DNA of 64,000 nt from Halobaculum sp. CBA1158 (GTDB lineage Archaea > Halobacteriota > Halobacteria > Halobacteriales > Haloferacaceae). The stretch is from positions 2,356,001 to 2,420,000 of the forward strand of contig NZ_CP090371.1 of the NCBI RefSeq assembly GCF_021431925.1. Direction: 5' to 3'. The notes under the pieces are model-generated. The model did no database searches and was not told the origin of the DNA. It was given only the letters and a program-made list of their open reading frames with translations. Both the position numbers and the translations under genes were made by a program. The number at the start of each line of letters is the position of its first letter. Positions within the stretch are counted from its first letter, which is position 1. Positions 1-9,411 of the stretch are shown here, piece after piece.

Positions 1-1
1 A

Positions 2-10
2 ATATAAATA
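2..10 (+). promoter_or_regulatory. TATA-like box of the first gene
   Basis: An AT-only stretch (ATATAAATA) ends 22 bases before the in-frame ATG at 33. This spacing fits a leaderless haloarchaeal transcript starting at or next to that ATG, and favours the ATG at 33 over the one at 21. Confidence 0.5.
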
Positions 11-32
11 CTATCCCGCAATGAGGACTCAT

Positions 33-359
33 ATGGCCTCCTCGGACGAACCCTCGTGGGCTTTGCTCCTCCGAGCGTTGTATGAGGGGGAACGGTCGTC
101 ACTCAAGACATCTCCTGGGTCAGGTCAGACAATCAGCCGATCTGATGCAGTACACCAGAGAATAGAGTTGGACCCAGATGCAGTCGACGAAGCGGCGGAA
201 TATCTGATCGCGACAGGGCTGCTCAAGCAGGAATCCGACCGGGGACTGCCAGAGCAATACGAGTTGACGAGAAGAGGGTTCGATGTCGCACACCAGAGAG
301 CGATACAACGTTCGCAGCCGAGAGAGAAGACAGGAGGTCCAGCCGACAGACGGACATAA
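33..359 (+). CDS. Winged-helix domain protein, probably the N-terminal part of a frameshifted gene
   Basis: The product is about 108 residues. Its middle holds a winged-helix-like pattern: an acidic helix (DPDAVDEAAEYLIATGLL) followed by a basic wing ending in YELTRRGFDVAHQR, as in haloarchaeal DNA-binding wHTH domains. The C-terminus is short, basic and unstructured. Immediately downstream, in another frame, the DNA encodes two membrane helices. Related proteins, as far as I recall, carry a wHTH followed by membrane helices in one chain, so this ORF and the next may be one gene broken by a single-base change near 350. The region is AT-richer than the rest of the window. I recognise the fold but no specific function. 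ATG 33 was preferred because of the upstream TATA-like box. Confidence 0.5.
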   Translation: MASSDEPSWALLLRALYEGERSSLKTSPGSGQTISRSDAVHQRIELDPDAVDEAAEYLIATGLLKQESDRGLPEQYELTRRGFDVAHQRAIQRSQPREKTGGPADRRT

Positions 360-403
360 ATGCGATTGTTGCGCTCGTCACGTACGGGCTGCTGATTGTC
401 GGG

Positions 404-664
404 TTGTTTGAGTTACTGGTAACCGTCTACACGACGATTGGCGTTTCCGATTGGAAATTAGTGATGGCGTTCACTCTGGCCGCACTACTGGTCATCCGTA
501 TTATATTGGAGGTTCACCAGCAGGGAGATATATTTACGGATTTGATAATAAAAAATGGTATTGATATACCAATTTTAGACAGTTTCGAGAATGCTGATTA
601 CAATGAGCCCGATCGCGAACAAACCGACCAACAAGGGAAAGACATCGAGGAAGAGACGGAATAG
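404..664 (+). CDS. Small membrane protein, probable C-terminal part of the preceding gene
   Basis: The coordinates use the first usable start codon, a TTG. The open frame extends upstream without a stop, and codons from about 359 already encode a complete hydrophobic helix (AIVALVTYGLLIVGLFELL), so a TTG start would cut a membrane segment in half. No ATG or GTG exists in this frame in the stretch just upstream. A second hydrophobic helix follows (VMAFTLAALLVIRIILEV) and then a charged, acidic tail. The simplest reading is that this is the membrane part of the wHTH gene, shifted by one base. The alternative is an unrecognised start after the purine-rich AGGAGGT at 332-338. Its 3' end overlaps the opposing gene at 575-778 by 90 bases. 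Confidence 0.4.
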   Translation: MFELLVTVYTTIGVSDWKLVMAFTLAALLVIRIILEVHQQGDIFTDLIIKNGIDIPILDSFENADYNEPDREQTDQQGKDIEEETE

Positions 665-778
665 TCCTGAAGCAGGGATCGAGTTACCCAACGCCTGAAA
701 TACTGGAATCAGAGCCAGCGCAATAACTCCAATAATAAGCGCGCTCGTGAGTGACTGTACTTGCGACCCGACGCTCAT
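575..778 (-). CDS. Small two-helix membrane protein, function unknown
   Basis: The product has 67 residues and two hydrophobic helices separated by a short loop with a Gly-Asn-Ser turn; there is no charged tail. A TATA-like ATTATACC lies on the minus strand about 24 bases before the ATG, the spacing expected for a leaderless gene, which supports expression. It overlaps the 3' end of the opposing membrane ORF by 90 bases, so one of the two tails may be spurious. I do not recognise the family. Small hydrophobic proteins of this kind occur in haloarchaeal plasmids and integrated elements, and the local base composition would fit that, but no integrase or attachment site is visible. Confidence 0.45.
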   Translation of the reverse strand: MSVGSQVQSLTSALIIGVIALALIPVFQALGNSIPASGLFRLFLDVFPLLVGLFAIGLIVISILETV

Positions 779-801
779 GTTAGCGTGTTTTGTCGCGTTG
801 T

Positions 802-809
802 GGTATAAT
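802..809 (-). promoter_or_regulatory. TATA-like box for the small membrane gene
   Basis: The minus strand reads ATTATACC, with its 3' end 24 bases from the ATG at 778. This is the only clear promoter-like element between this gene and the copper chaperone gene. Confidence 0.45.
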
Positions 810-835
810 CTATCGGGTTGGTCGAAGCTTAGTCT

Positions 836-1033
836 CTAAGACGTGGACTCGACCTCGTACTGATCGGGCACGGCCGCGATGAGGTCGAGGGGGTCGGCGT
901 CGCCCTCGACGACCGCCTCGTTCGCCTCGTGGTCCGCTGACGCCTCGTCGACGCCGTCGACGCCCTCCAGCGCCTCCACGACGTTCGCCTCGCAACCGCC
1001 GCAGGTCATCCCGTCGATCTGCATCGTCGTCAT
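836..1033 (-). CDS. Heavy-metal-associated (HMA) domain protein, CopZ-like copper chaperone
   Basis: This 65-residue protein is a single HMA domain. The metal site GMTCGGC sits at residues 8-14, and the rest follows the usual beta-alpha-beta-beta-alpha-beta pattern with a very acidic surface. Proteins of this size bind Cu(I) through the two cysteines and pass it to copper ATPases. It lies next to and diverges from the CopA gene, whose two N-terminal domains are the same fold, so a chaperone-pump pair is the natural reading. No copper-responsive regulator gene is adjacent. The start is the ATG that gives a domain beginning MTTMQIDGMTC. Confidence 0.85.
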   Translation of the reverse strand: MTTMQIDGMTCGGCEANVVEALEGVDGVDEASADHEANEAVVEGDADPLDLIAAVPDQYEVESTS

Positions 1034-1208
1034 ACCTCACGATAGCGGACTCGACGACATGGGGATTTCGGTCGCGGACGACCGATCCCGCGAGGTTTTC
1101 TCATCGGTTTCAGATCCGATTTCGCTTTGGTTTGTTAGATTCGAGCGGGAGAGAGCCGAACGATCGAAGGCACAAACCGCATGAATACGGACCCCGTACG
1201 TACACCCA

Positions 1209-3809
<2,601 letters not shown>

Positions 3810-3873
3810 GGCCGGTCCAGTCGGGTCGGGGCGGGGCGGTCGTTCCCGCGTCGGCGCTCCCCGTCCCGCCACG

Positions 3874-4866
3874 CTACACCACCCCGAACAGGAACCCGAC
3901 TCCCAGCGCGACGAGCACTATCGCCGACACCGTCGGGAAGTGCTCGGCGTAGCGCTCCATCCGCTCCTCGAAGCGTTCGTACCCCGCGACCAGCGCGAGC
4001 GTCAGCGCCGTTATAACGACGACGACTGTGCCCGCGTACGCGAGCATCAGTTCGAGACAGTGGTCGGAGCCCGCGCAGATAGCGATGATCTCGAACTCCT
4101 CCTCGTGGGCGAATCCCAGTACGAACGCCGACACGGCGATCCCGTACAGGCCGTCGTCGGCCGAGAGCTCGTGATCGTGGGTGTGGCCGTCGCCGTGAGA
4201 GTGACCATGAGAGTGGGAGTGACCGTGGGAATGGCTACCCTCGCCGTCGGTGCCGACGAACGGGATCGCGTTCCGAATCCGCCCGACGACGCTCGATCCG
4301 TCGGCGTCGTCCGCGTCGTCCGCGTGACCGTGGCCGGGATCGGTCCCCCGCGCGTCGACCGTCGCCGTCACGTCCACGCCGGCGTCCAGCCGCCCGGGTC
4401 CGTCCGCGTCGCCGACGGCGTCTGCGTCCGCGTTGGAGTGCTCGTGGCCGTCGTCGTCGGCGTCCCGGTGGTCGTGATCGTGCCCGTGTTCGTCGCCGGG
4501 ATCGCTTCCATGCGAGTGCCCGTGTCCGTCGCCGCGGTACTCGCGGATCCCGAGCAGGATCAGGAGGACGCCGGCGACGACGCCGATGGGCGAGCCGATC
4601 GCGACGCCGGCGACGGTCATCGGCTCGGAGAGCCCGTCGATGGGAACCTGCGTCTTCAGGAGAAAGAACGCGCCGACGACCGCGAGACTGGAGATCAGGT
4701 GGCCGATGCCGATGACGAGGCCGGCCGCGAGGCCGGCCAGCCAGGCGTTCGCGCGGTCGAACGCGTAGGCGGCGGCGATCGGCCAGCCGTGGCCCGGCTC
4801 GGCCCCGTGGAGCGCCCCGAGAGCGAGCGATCCCGCGAGCAGGCCGGGAGCGACGTCGTGAAGCAC
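3874..4866 (-). CDS. NicO/RcnA-family nickel/cobalt transporter with long His-rich loop
   Basis: From the GTG at 4866 the product is 330 residues. The first membrane segment carries the family signature HGAEPGHG (compare HGxEPGHG of NicO/RcnA proteins), and about six hydrophobic helices can be drawn. A central cytosolic loop of over 100 residues is packed with His and Asp, including two dense clusters (GHSHG...EHGHDHDH and SHSHGHSHSHGHSHG), which would bind Ni, Co or Zn. Family members either import or export Ni/Co; direction cannot be told here. The GTG was chosen because upstream codons run into the intergenic region, with a CATAAC box further out. It diverges from nikR, and a perfect palindrome lies just upstream, so nickel-dependent repression by NikR is likely. 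Confidence 0.85.
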   Translation of the reverse strand: MLHDVAPGLLAGSLALGALHGAEPGHGWPIAAAYAFDRANAWLAGLAAGLVIGIGHLISSLAVVGAFFLLKTQVPIDGLSEPMTVAGVAIGSPIGVVAGVLLILLGIREYRGDGHGHSHGSDPGDEHGHDHDHRDADDDGHEHSNADADAVGDADGPGRLDAGVDVTATVDARGTDPGHGHADDADDADGSSVVGRIRNAIPFVGTDGEGSHSHGHSHSHGHSHGDGHTHDHELSADDGLYGIAVSAFVLGFAHEEEFEIIAICAGSDHCLELMLAYAGTVVVVITALTLALVAGYERFEERMERYAEHFPTVSAIVLVALGVGFLFGVV

Positions 4867-4872
4867 GACCGA

Positions 4873-4891
4873 CGGTCGGCGACGCCGACCG
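4873..4891. promoter_or_regulatory. Perfect 9-1-9 palindrome, candidate NikR operator
   Basis: CGGTCGGCG and its exact reverse complement flank one base. It sits 7 bases upstream of the NicO transporter start. A minus-strand TATA-like GTCATAAC (4901-4908) would place the transcription start inside the palindrome, so a bound repressor would block initiation. NikR of bacteria binds palindromes of another sequence and wider spacing; assignment to NikR is inference from position. Confidence 0.5.
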
Positions 4892-4966
4892 AAAACGCCT
4901 GTTATGACCCGATCGGGGCGGCCGTAATACCGAAACGCCGAACCGCCGGGGGCGACGACTTCGGGT

Positions 4967-5365
4967 ATGCGAACGAGCCTGAACGTCCCCGACGACGCCC
5001 TCGCCGAGTTCGACGCCGTCGCCGAGGCCGAGGGGTTCGACTCCCGGTCGCGGGCGCTCCGCGAGGCGATGGCCGAGTACGTCGAACGCCACACGCGCCT
5101 GGAGGACGCAACCGGCGAGGTCGCCGCCGTCGTCGCGTTCGACTACGTTCACGACGAGGTGATCCGCGCCCTCCACGGCGTGCAACACGACTACCAGGAC
5201 GTGATCACGACCACCTCCCACGTCCACCAGGGCGAGTGGTGTCTGGAGACGGTGTTCTGTCGCGGCGACGCCGGGCGCGTCCGGGAGTTGGTGTACCGCC
5301 TGCGGGACTTCGACGCCGTCCGCCGGGTCCGGGTGCTGTCGCTCGTCGGCGGCGGCGACCGCTGA
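4967..5365 (+). CDS. nikR: Nickel-responsive regulator NikR
   Basis: The 132-residue protein has an N-terminal ribbon-helix-helix (residues 1-45, RTSLNVPDDALAEFD start) and a C-terminal ACT-like nickel-sensing domain. The high-affinity nickel ligands of the family are present: His74, His85, His87 and Cys92 (E. coli His76, His87, His89, Cys95). The loop between the last His and the Cys is one residue shorter than in E. coli (HVHQGEWC). NikR with nickel binds DNA and represses nickel uptake genes. Here its neighbour is the divergent NicO-type transporter rather than a nik ABC operon. The ATG is preceded by a GTAATAC box at about 4922. Confidence 0.93.
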   Translation: MRTSLNVPDDALAEFDAVAEAEGFDSRSRALREAMAEYVERHTRLEDATGEVAAVVAFDYVHDEVIRALHGVQHDYQDVITTTSHVHQGEWCLETVFCRGDAGRVRELVYRLRDFDAVRRVRVLSLVGGGDR

Positions 5366-5375
5366 GCCGCCGTTC

Positions 5376-6917
5376 TTACAGCGTCCCGTCCTCGGCCATC
5401 TCCCGTATCTCCGCCGCGCGCTCCTCGATGGCCGCCCACTCCTCGTCGTCCTTGTCGTCGACGTGCGAGTACATCAGCCCCATCCGTCCGGTCCCCCTGA
5501 GGACCTCCTCGTTGCGCTTCAGGAAGTCCCAATAGAGGGCGTTGAACGGACACGAGCGCTCCCCGGTCGTCTTGGTGTGGTAGTACGGACAGCCCGAGCA
5601 GTAGTCGCTCATGCGGTTCACGTAGTTCGCGGAGGAGGCGTACGGCTTCGATGAGAGCGCGTCCGTCGCGAACGTCCCCATGCCGACGACGTTGGGCGTC
5701 GTCACCCAATGGAAGGCGTCGACGAAGCCGAGGTGGAACCAGCGGTTCAGCTCGTGGGGGTCCGCGCCGTAGATCAGCGCGAAGTTCGAGAGCACCATCA
5801 GCCGCTCGATGTGGTGGGCGTAGCCGCGCTCGCGGACGTGGCCGACGGCCTCCGAGAGGCAGACCATGTCGGTGTCGCCGCTCCAGTACGCCTCGGGGAG
5901 GTCGCGGTGCTGGCCCAACTGGTTCGCCTCGTCCATCGCCGGCATCGACTCGCGGTACACGTGCCGCATGAACTCCCGCCAGCCGATCACCTGGCGGACG
6001 AACCCCTCGACCGAGTTCAGCGGCAGGTCGGTGTCGCCGTCGCGGTAGGCGTCCACGACCGCCTCGACGACCTCCCGGGGACCCAACAGCCCGAGGTTGA
6101 TCGCCGGCGAGAGAAGCGAGTGGTCCAGCGCCCACTCGCCCTCGACCATCGCGTCCTGATACGGCCCGAACTCGGGGAGGCGGACCGCGACGAAGTGCTC
6201 CAGCGCGTGCAACGCCTGCTCGCGGGTCACCGGCCACGCGAAGTCGTCCAGGTCGGCGTTCCCCCAGGCGTCGTCGTAGCGCTCGGTCACGAAGGCGTGA
6301 ACGTCTCGGGTGACCTCGTCGGGGTCGAACTCGGGGACCGACGGGGGCGACCAGTCGTCCGGCGGCGTCTCGCGGTTCTCGTCGTCGTAGTTCCAGTCGC
6401 CCCCCACCGGGTCGCCGTCGTCCGTCATCAGGAGTCCCGTCTCGCGGCGGACGTGGCGGTACCAGTGTTCCTGTCGGTAGGTGTCGTCGCCTCCCGCCGG
6501 CGACCCGTCGTCGTTGCGAGATTCGACCCAGGCGTTCCAGTCGTCGGGCGTGGTGAGGAAGCCGTCGTTGGCGACGAGGACGCAGTCGCCGCCGCGCGCC
6601 TCGACCAGTTCCCGGAGTCGCTCGCCGGCCCCGTGGCTCGGCGGACGCTGGAGCACGAGCGAGTCGCCGGGGTTCGCCTCGAAGTAGCGATCCAGCCCCG
6701 CGGCGAACGACTCGGCCTCGACGTACGTCACGTCGTAGCCGTCGTCGCGGAGCGAGTCGCGGGCGTGACGCATCGCCGAGAACACGAGCACGAGCTTCTG
6801 GGGGTGGTACGACATGCGCTCGGCGAAGCCGTGCGCCTCGATCATGAGGACGTGGTCGTCGGACTGCAGCGGTGCGGCGTCGGGGTGAAGTTGATCGCCG
6901 AGGAGCCAGACGGTCAT
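5376..6917 (-). CDS. Fe-S cryptochrome/photolyase-like protein (PhrB-type (6-4) photolyase)
   Basis: The product is 513 residues from the ATG at 6917. It opens with MTVWLLGDQLHP, the Rossmann start of the deoxyribodipyrimidine photolyase-related family, and continues with the helical FAD-binding domain (YAHHIERLMVLSNFALI, WVTTPNVVGMGTF). Four cysteines at 353, 440, 443 and 456 match the spacing of the 4Fe-4S ligands in Agrobacterium PhrB (350, 438, 441, 454). This class repairs (6-4) UV photoproducts with light, using FAD and often a lumazine antenna. A ribH gene is in the same window but not linked. Longer upstream frames run through unrelated sequence, so the ATG that starts MTVWLL was taken. 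Confidence 0.88.
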   Translation of the reverse strand: MTVWLLGDQLHPDAAPLQSDDHVLMIEAHGFAERMSYHPQKLVLVFSAMRHARDSLRDDGYDVTYVEAESFAAGLDRYFEANPGDSLVLQRPPSHGAGERLRELVEARGGDCVLVANDGFLTTPDDWNAWVESRNDDGSPAGGDDTYRQEHWYRHVRRETGLLMTDDGDPVGGDWNYDDENRETPPDDWSPPSVPEFDPDEVTRDVHAFVTERYDDAWGNADLDDFAWPVTREQALHALEHFVAVRLPEFGPYQDAMVEGEWALDHSLLSPAINLGLLGPREVVEAVVDAYRDGDTDLPLNSVEGFVRQVIGWREFMRHVYRESMPAMDEANQLGQHRDLPEAYWSGDTDMVCLSEAVGHVRERGYAHHIERLMVLSNFALIYGADPHELNRWFHLGFVDAFHWVTTPNVVGMGTFATDALSSKPYASSANYVNRMSDYCSGCPYYHTKTTGERSCPFNALYWDFLKRNEEVLRGTGRMGLMYSHVDDKDDEEWAAIEERAAEIREMAEDGTL

Positions 6918-7073
6918 ACGGAGGCGATGGGACGGAACGGCGTCGGTCGGGCGTCGAATCGTGGTCCGGCCGAGTGGCCGAACGTGCGGTGTGGCTGGAT
7001 GGACACAGTCAGGGCCGCCGGGCAAAAGGACGTTACGGCGGGTCGATCTCGTGATCGACCTTCTGCGGCCGAC

Positions 7074-7241
7074 CTACGGCTCCTCGTCGGTGTCGCGGCG
7101 GGCGGCCCGTTCGGCCGACTCGCGGTCGGCGACGCGGTCCGCGTCGCGCTCGCGTTCGTCCCTGACGAGCGCGTACAGCACCAACGGCGCGATCACCGCC
7201 AGCGCGACGAACAGGACGAAGACGACGCCGACGCCGGCCAT
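7074..7241 (-). CDS. 55-residue membrane protein downstream of zinc-ribbon gene
   Basis: The ATG at 7241 directly follows the stop codon of the zinc-ribbon gene (7242-7244), so the two are surely cotranscribed. The product has one N-terminal hydrophobic helix of about 24 residues (GVGVVFVLFVALAVIAPL...) and a strongly charged tail of Arg, Glu and Asp (RDERERDADRVADRES). It looks like a single-pass membrane anchor with a cytosolic coiled-coil-like tail. Codon use and third-position GC match neighbours. I recognise no family. Confidence 0.6.
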   Translation of the reverse strand: MAGVGVVFVLFVALAVIAPLVLYALVRDERERDADRVADRESAERAARRDTDEEP

Positions 7242-7466
7242 CTACCCGAGGAACACGTCGACGAGGTCGCTGCCGGCGGAGCCGGTGTCGCGGTACAGCT
7301 CCGAGTAGCCGCAGTTCGTGCACGAGACGACCCGGAAGCTGTTCGTCTGGATGTCGAACATCTTCGAGAGGCCACCGCCCGTGGTGGATATTTTCCCGAC
7401 TTCGGCGTCGGTGTGACCGCACTTGGGACAGCCGTCGTCGCTGTCGGTGGAGGGCGCGGATGCCAT
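7242..7466 (-). CDS. Zinc-ribbon protein (Zinc_ribbon_13/DUF2082-like)
   Basis: The protein has 74 residues. Two cysteine pairs, CPKCGH at 13-18 and CTNCGY near residue 49-54, bracket the block EVGKISTTGGGLSKMFDIQ, a combination I associate with the small nucleic-acid-binding zinc-ribbon family found across bacteria and archaea. The role is unknown; zinc binding is the only safe statement. A minus-strand GACTTATT box lies 25 bases before the ATG. It heads a two-gene operon with the 55-residue membrane protein. Confidence 0.8.
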   Translation of the reverse strand: MASAPSTDSDDGCPKCGHTDAEVGKISTTGGGLSKMFDIQTNSFRVVSCTNCGYSELYRDTGSAGSDLVDVFLG

Positions 7467-7490
7467 ATGCCGGCGTTCTCCGGGATGCAG

Positions 7491-7498
7491 AATAAGTC
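7491..7498 (-). promoter_or_regulatory. TATA-like box for zinc-ribbon operon
   Basis: The minus strand reads GACTTATT, 25 bases before the ATG at 7466, consistent with a leaderless transcript. Confidence 0.5.
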
Positions 7499-7570
7499 TT
7501 GGGCGGAAGGGGTGCGGCGGGAGCGATGTTCCCGCAGCCCGTCAGCCGTCCCGCCGGCGTCGCTGCCGCG

Positions 7571-9223
7571 TTATTCGCCGAACTTCTCCTTCTCGCGCTC
7601 GCGCAGTTCGATCCGCCGCGTCTTGCCCGAGGAGGTCTTGGGGAGTTCCTCGACGTACTCGATCCGGCGGGGGTACTTGTACGGTGCCGTCTCCTCTTTC
7701 ATGTAGTTCTGGAGTTCGTCGGTCAGTTCCTCGCTCCCCTCGTGGCCGTCGGCGAGGACGATGTACGCCTTCACCACGTCGCCGCGCTCCTCGTGGGGCG
7801 AGCCGACCGCCGCCGCCTCCGCGACCGCCTCGTGGGAGACGAGCGCGTCCTCCACCTCGAACGGACCGATGCGGTAGCCCGCAGAGAGGATGATGTCGTC
7901 GGCGCGGCCCTCGAAGAAGAAGTAGCCGTCCTCGTCCTCGCGGGCCAGGTCGCCCGTGCGGTAGTACTCGCCCGAGAACGTCTTCTCGTCGAGGTCGGGC
8001 TTCTCGTAGTAGCTGTCGAAGGTGCCGGGGTTGCCGACCGGCACCGCGATCTCGCCGATCTCGCCCGGCTCGACCTCCTCCTCCTCGGTGGTGTCGATGA
8101 TGGTGGTACCGAGTCCGGGCGTCGGCTTCCCCATCGACCCCTCCTTCACGTCGATGCCGGGGTAGTTGGAGACGAGACACACCGTCTCGGTCTGCCCGTA
8201 TCCGTCGCGGGGCGTGATGCCGTAGGCGTCCTGGATCGCCTCGATCGGCTCGCGGTTGAGCGGCTCGCCCGCCGACAGCGCCTCCGTCAACTCCAGGTCG
8301 TACTGGCTCAGGTCCGTCTGGGTGAACATCCGGTACTGCGTCGGCACGGCACACAGTCGGGTGACGCCCTCCTCTTCCATCACCGAGAGGAACTCGTCGG
8401 CCTCGAAGTCCCCCTCGTACAGCAGTTGGCGCGCGCCTGTGGTGATCCCGACGCCGACGGGCGACCAGAACCACTTCGCCCAGCCGGTTCCCGTCGTCGC
8501 CCACAGCAGCTCCTCGTCGAGGTCCGGGTCGTCGTCGACGCCCGGCGCGTCCGTCCCCTCGGCGGTGACGCCCCACCAGTACGGCGCGTTCACCAGCTCG
8601 AAGGCGCGCATCCAGCGGTGGCGGTGGAGGACGGGCTTCGGCTGGCCCGTCGTCCCCGAGGTGTAGTTGATGCTCATCGGGTCCTGCGCGCCCACGTCGG
8701 GACCGTCGTGTTCGGTCCCCTCGCCGTCGATCAGGTCGTCGAAGGAGTGCCAGCCTTCGGGACTCCCGTCCAGACAGATCAGCGTCTCGATCGGCGTCTC
8801 GTCGACGATCGGCTCGACCATGTCCACGAGCGACTCGTGGGCGACGACGGTCGTCGCCTCGCAGTCGTTCGCGCGGAACGAGAGGTCCTTCGGCTTGAGC
8901 ATCGCCGAACACGGGACGACGAGCGCGCCGCGTTTGAGCGCCCCCAGTTGCACCGCGAACACGTCCGGGTGGCGCGGGAGCAAGTGCATCACGCGGTCGC
9001 CCTCGCCGACGCCCAACTCCTCCAGGGCGTTCGCGAAGCGGTTCATGTCGCCGTGAATGTCCGCGTACGTCCGCTCGGCGCGCGTTCCCTCGTCGTCCAG
9101 GAAGGTGACGGCGACGCGGTCGCCGAACGCCTCCGCGTGGCCTTCGATGACCGAAGGGAGCGTATAGTCCTCCGGGATGTCCCACTCGAAGTCGGTGACG
9201 GCGGTGTCGTAATCGACCGGCAT
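7571..9223 (-). CDS. AMP-forming acyl-CoA synthetase (medium-chain/acetyl type)
   Basis: The product is 550 residues of the ANL adenylating superfamily. Seen motifs are the phosphate loop YTSGTTGQPKP, the core DGYGQTETV, the hinge-side YRTGDLAR, and the C-terminal catalytic lysine region SGKTRRIELRE. The enzyme activates a carboxylic acid with ATP to acyl-AMP, then makes the CoA thioester. The overall sequence is closest to the medium-chain (MACS) group, but the acid cannot be named from sequence. The ATG at 9223 (MPVDYDT) is supported by a TATA-like box 24 bases upstream; the frame continues upstream only through an opposing gene. It diverges from the aldo/keto reductase. Confidence 0.88.
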   Translation of the reverse strand: MPVDYDTAVTDFEWDIPEDYTLPSVIEGHAEAFGDRVAVTFLDDEGTRAERTYADIHGDMNRFANALEELGVGEGDRVMHLLPRHPDVFAVQLGALKRGALVVPCSAMLKPKDLSFRANDCEATTVVAHESLVDMVEPIVDETPIETLICLDGSPEGWHSFDDLIDGEGTEHDGPDVGAQDPMSINYTSGTTGQPKPVLHRHRWMRAFELVNAPYWWGVTAEGTDAPGVDDDPDLDEELLWATTGTGWAKWFWSPVGVGITTGARQLLYEGDFEADEFLSVMEEEGVTRLCAVPTQYRMFTQTDLSQYDLELTEALSAGEPLNREPIEAIQDAYGITPRDGYGQTETVCLVSNYPGIDVKEGSMGKPTPGLGTTIIDTTEEEEVEPGEIGEIAVPVGNPGTFDSYYEKPDLDEKTFSGEYYRTGDLAREDEDGYFFFEGRADDIILSAGYRIGPFEVEDALVSHEAVAEAAAVGSPHEERGDVVKAYIVLADGHEGSEELTDELQNYMKEETAPYKYPRRIEYVEELPKTSSGKTRRIELREREKEKFGE

Positions 9224-9246
9224 ACGCGGACCGTGGACAGTATAGG

Positions 9247-9254
9247 GAATAATC
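9247..9254 (-). promoter_or_regulatory. TATA-like box of acyl-CoA synthetase gene
   Basis: The minus strand reads GATTATTC, 24 bases from the ATG at 9223, again a leaderless arrangement. Confidence 0.5.
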
Positions 9255-9380
9255 GTTTGGGTACCGTGGCCGGGTGTCTGGGAGTAGTGCGGGATCGGTG
9301 CGGGATCGGTGGACTCATGACGGCGTTTGCGGTCGGTCGGCGACGCCGGCAAAGCCGCGTGTGGCGCGCTCGCCACCCGG

Positions 9381-9389
9381 GTTTTTGTC
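9381..9389 (+). promoter_or_regulatory. T-rich promoter box of aldo/keto reductase gene
   Basis: GTTTTTGTC ends 23 bases before the ATG at 9412. It is the only AT-rich element in the surrounding GC-rich stretch. Confidence 0.4.
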
Positions 9390-9411
9390 GCCGCCCGACG
9401 ACCCAATCGAC

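Noticed and set aside
1-835. Integrated plasmid or provirus end
   Set aside because: The stretch is AT-richer and has small membrane genes, but no integrase, tRNA-derived attachment site or direct repeat is visible, so I do not call one.
1186-1198. Short 5-3-5 inverted repeat before copA (TACGG-ACC-CCGTA)
   Set aside because: Ten paired bases are expected by chance in GC-rich DNA and no copper regulator gene is adjacent; too weak to call an operator.
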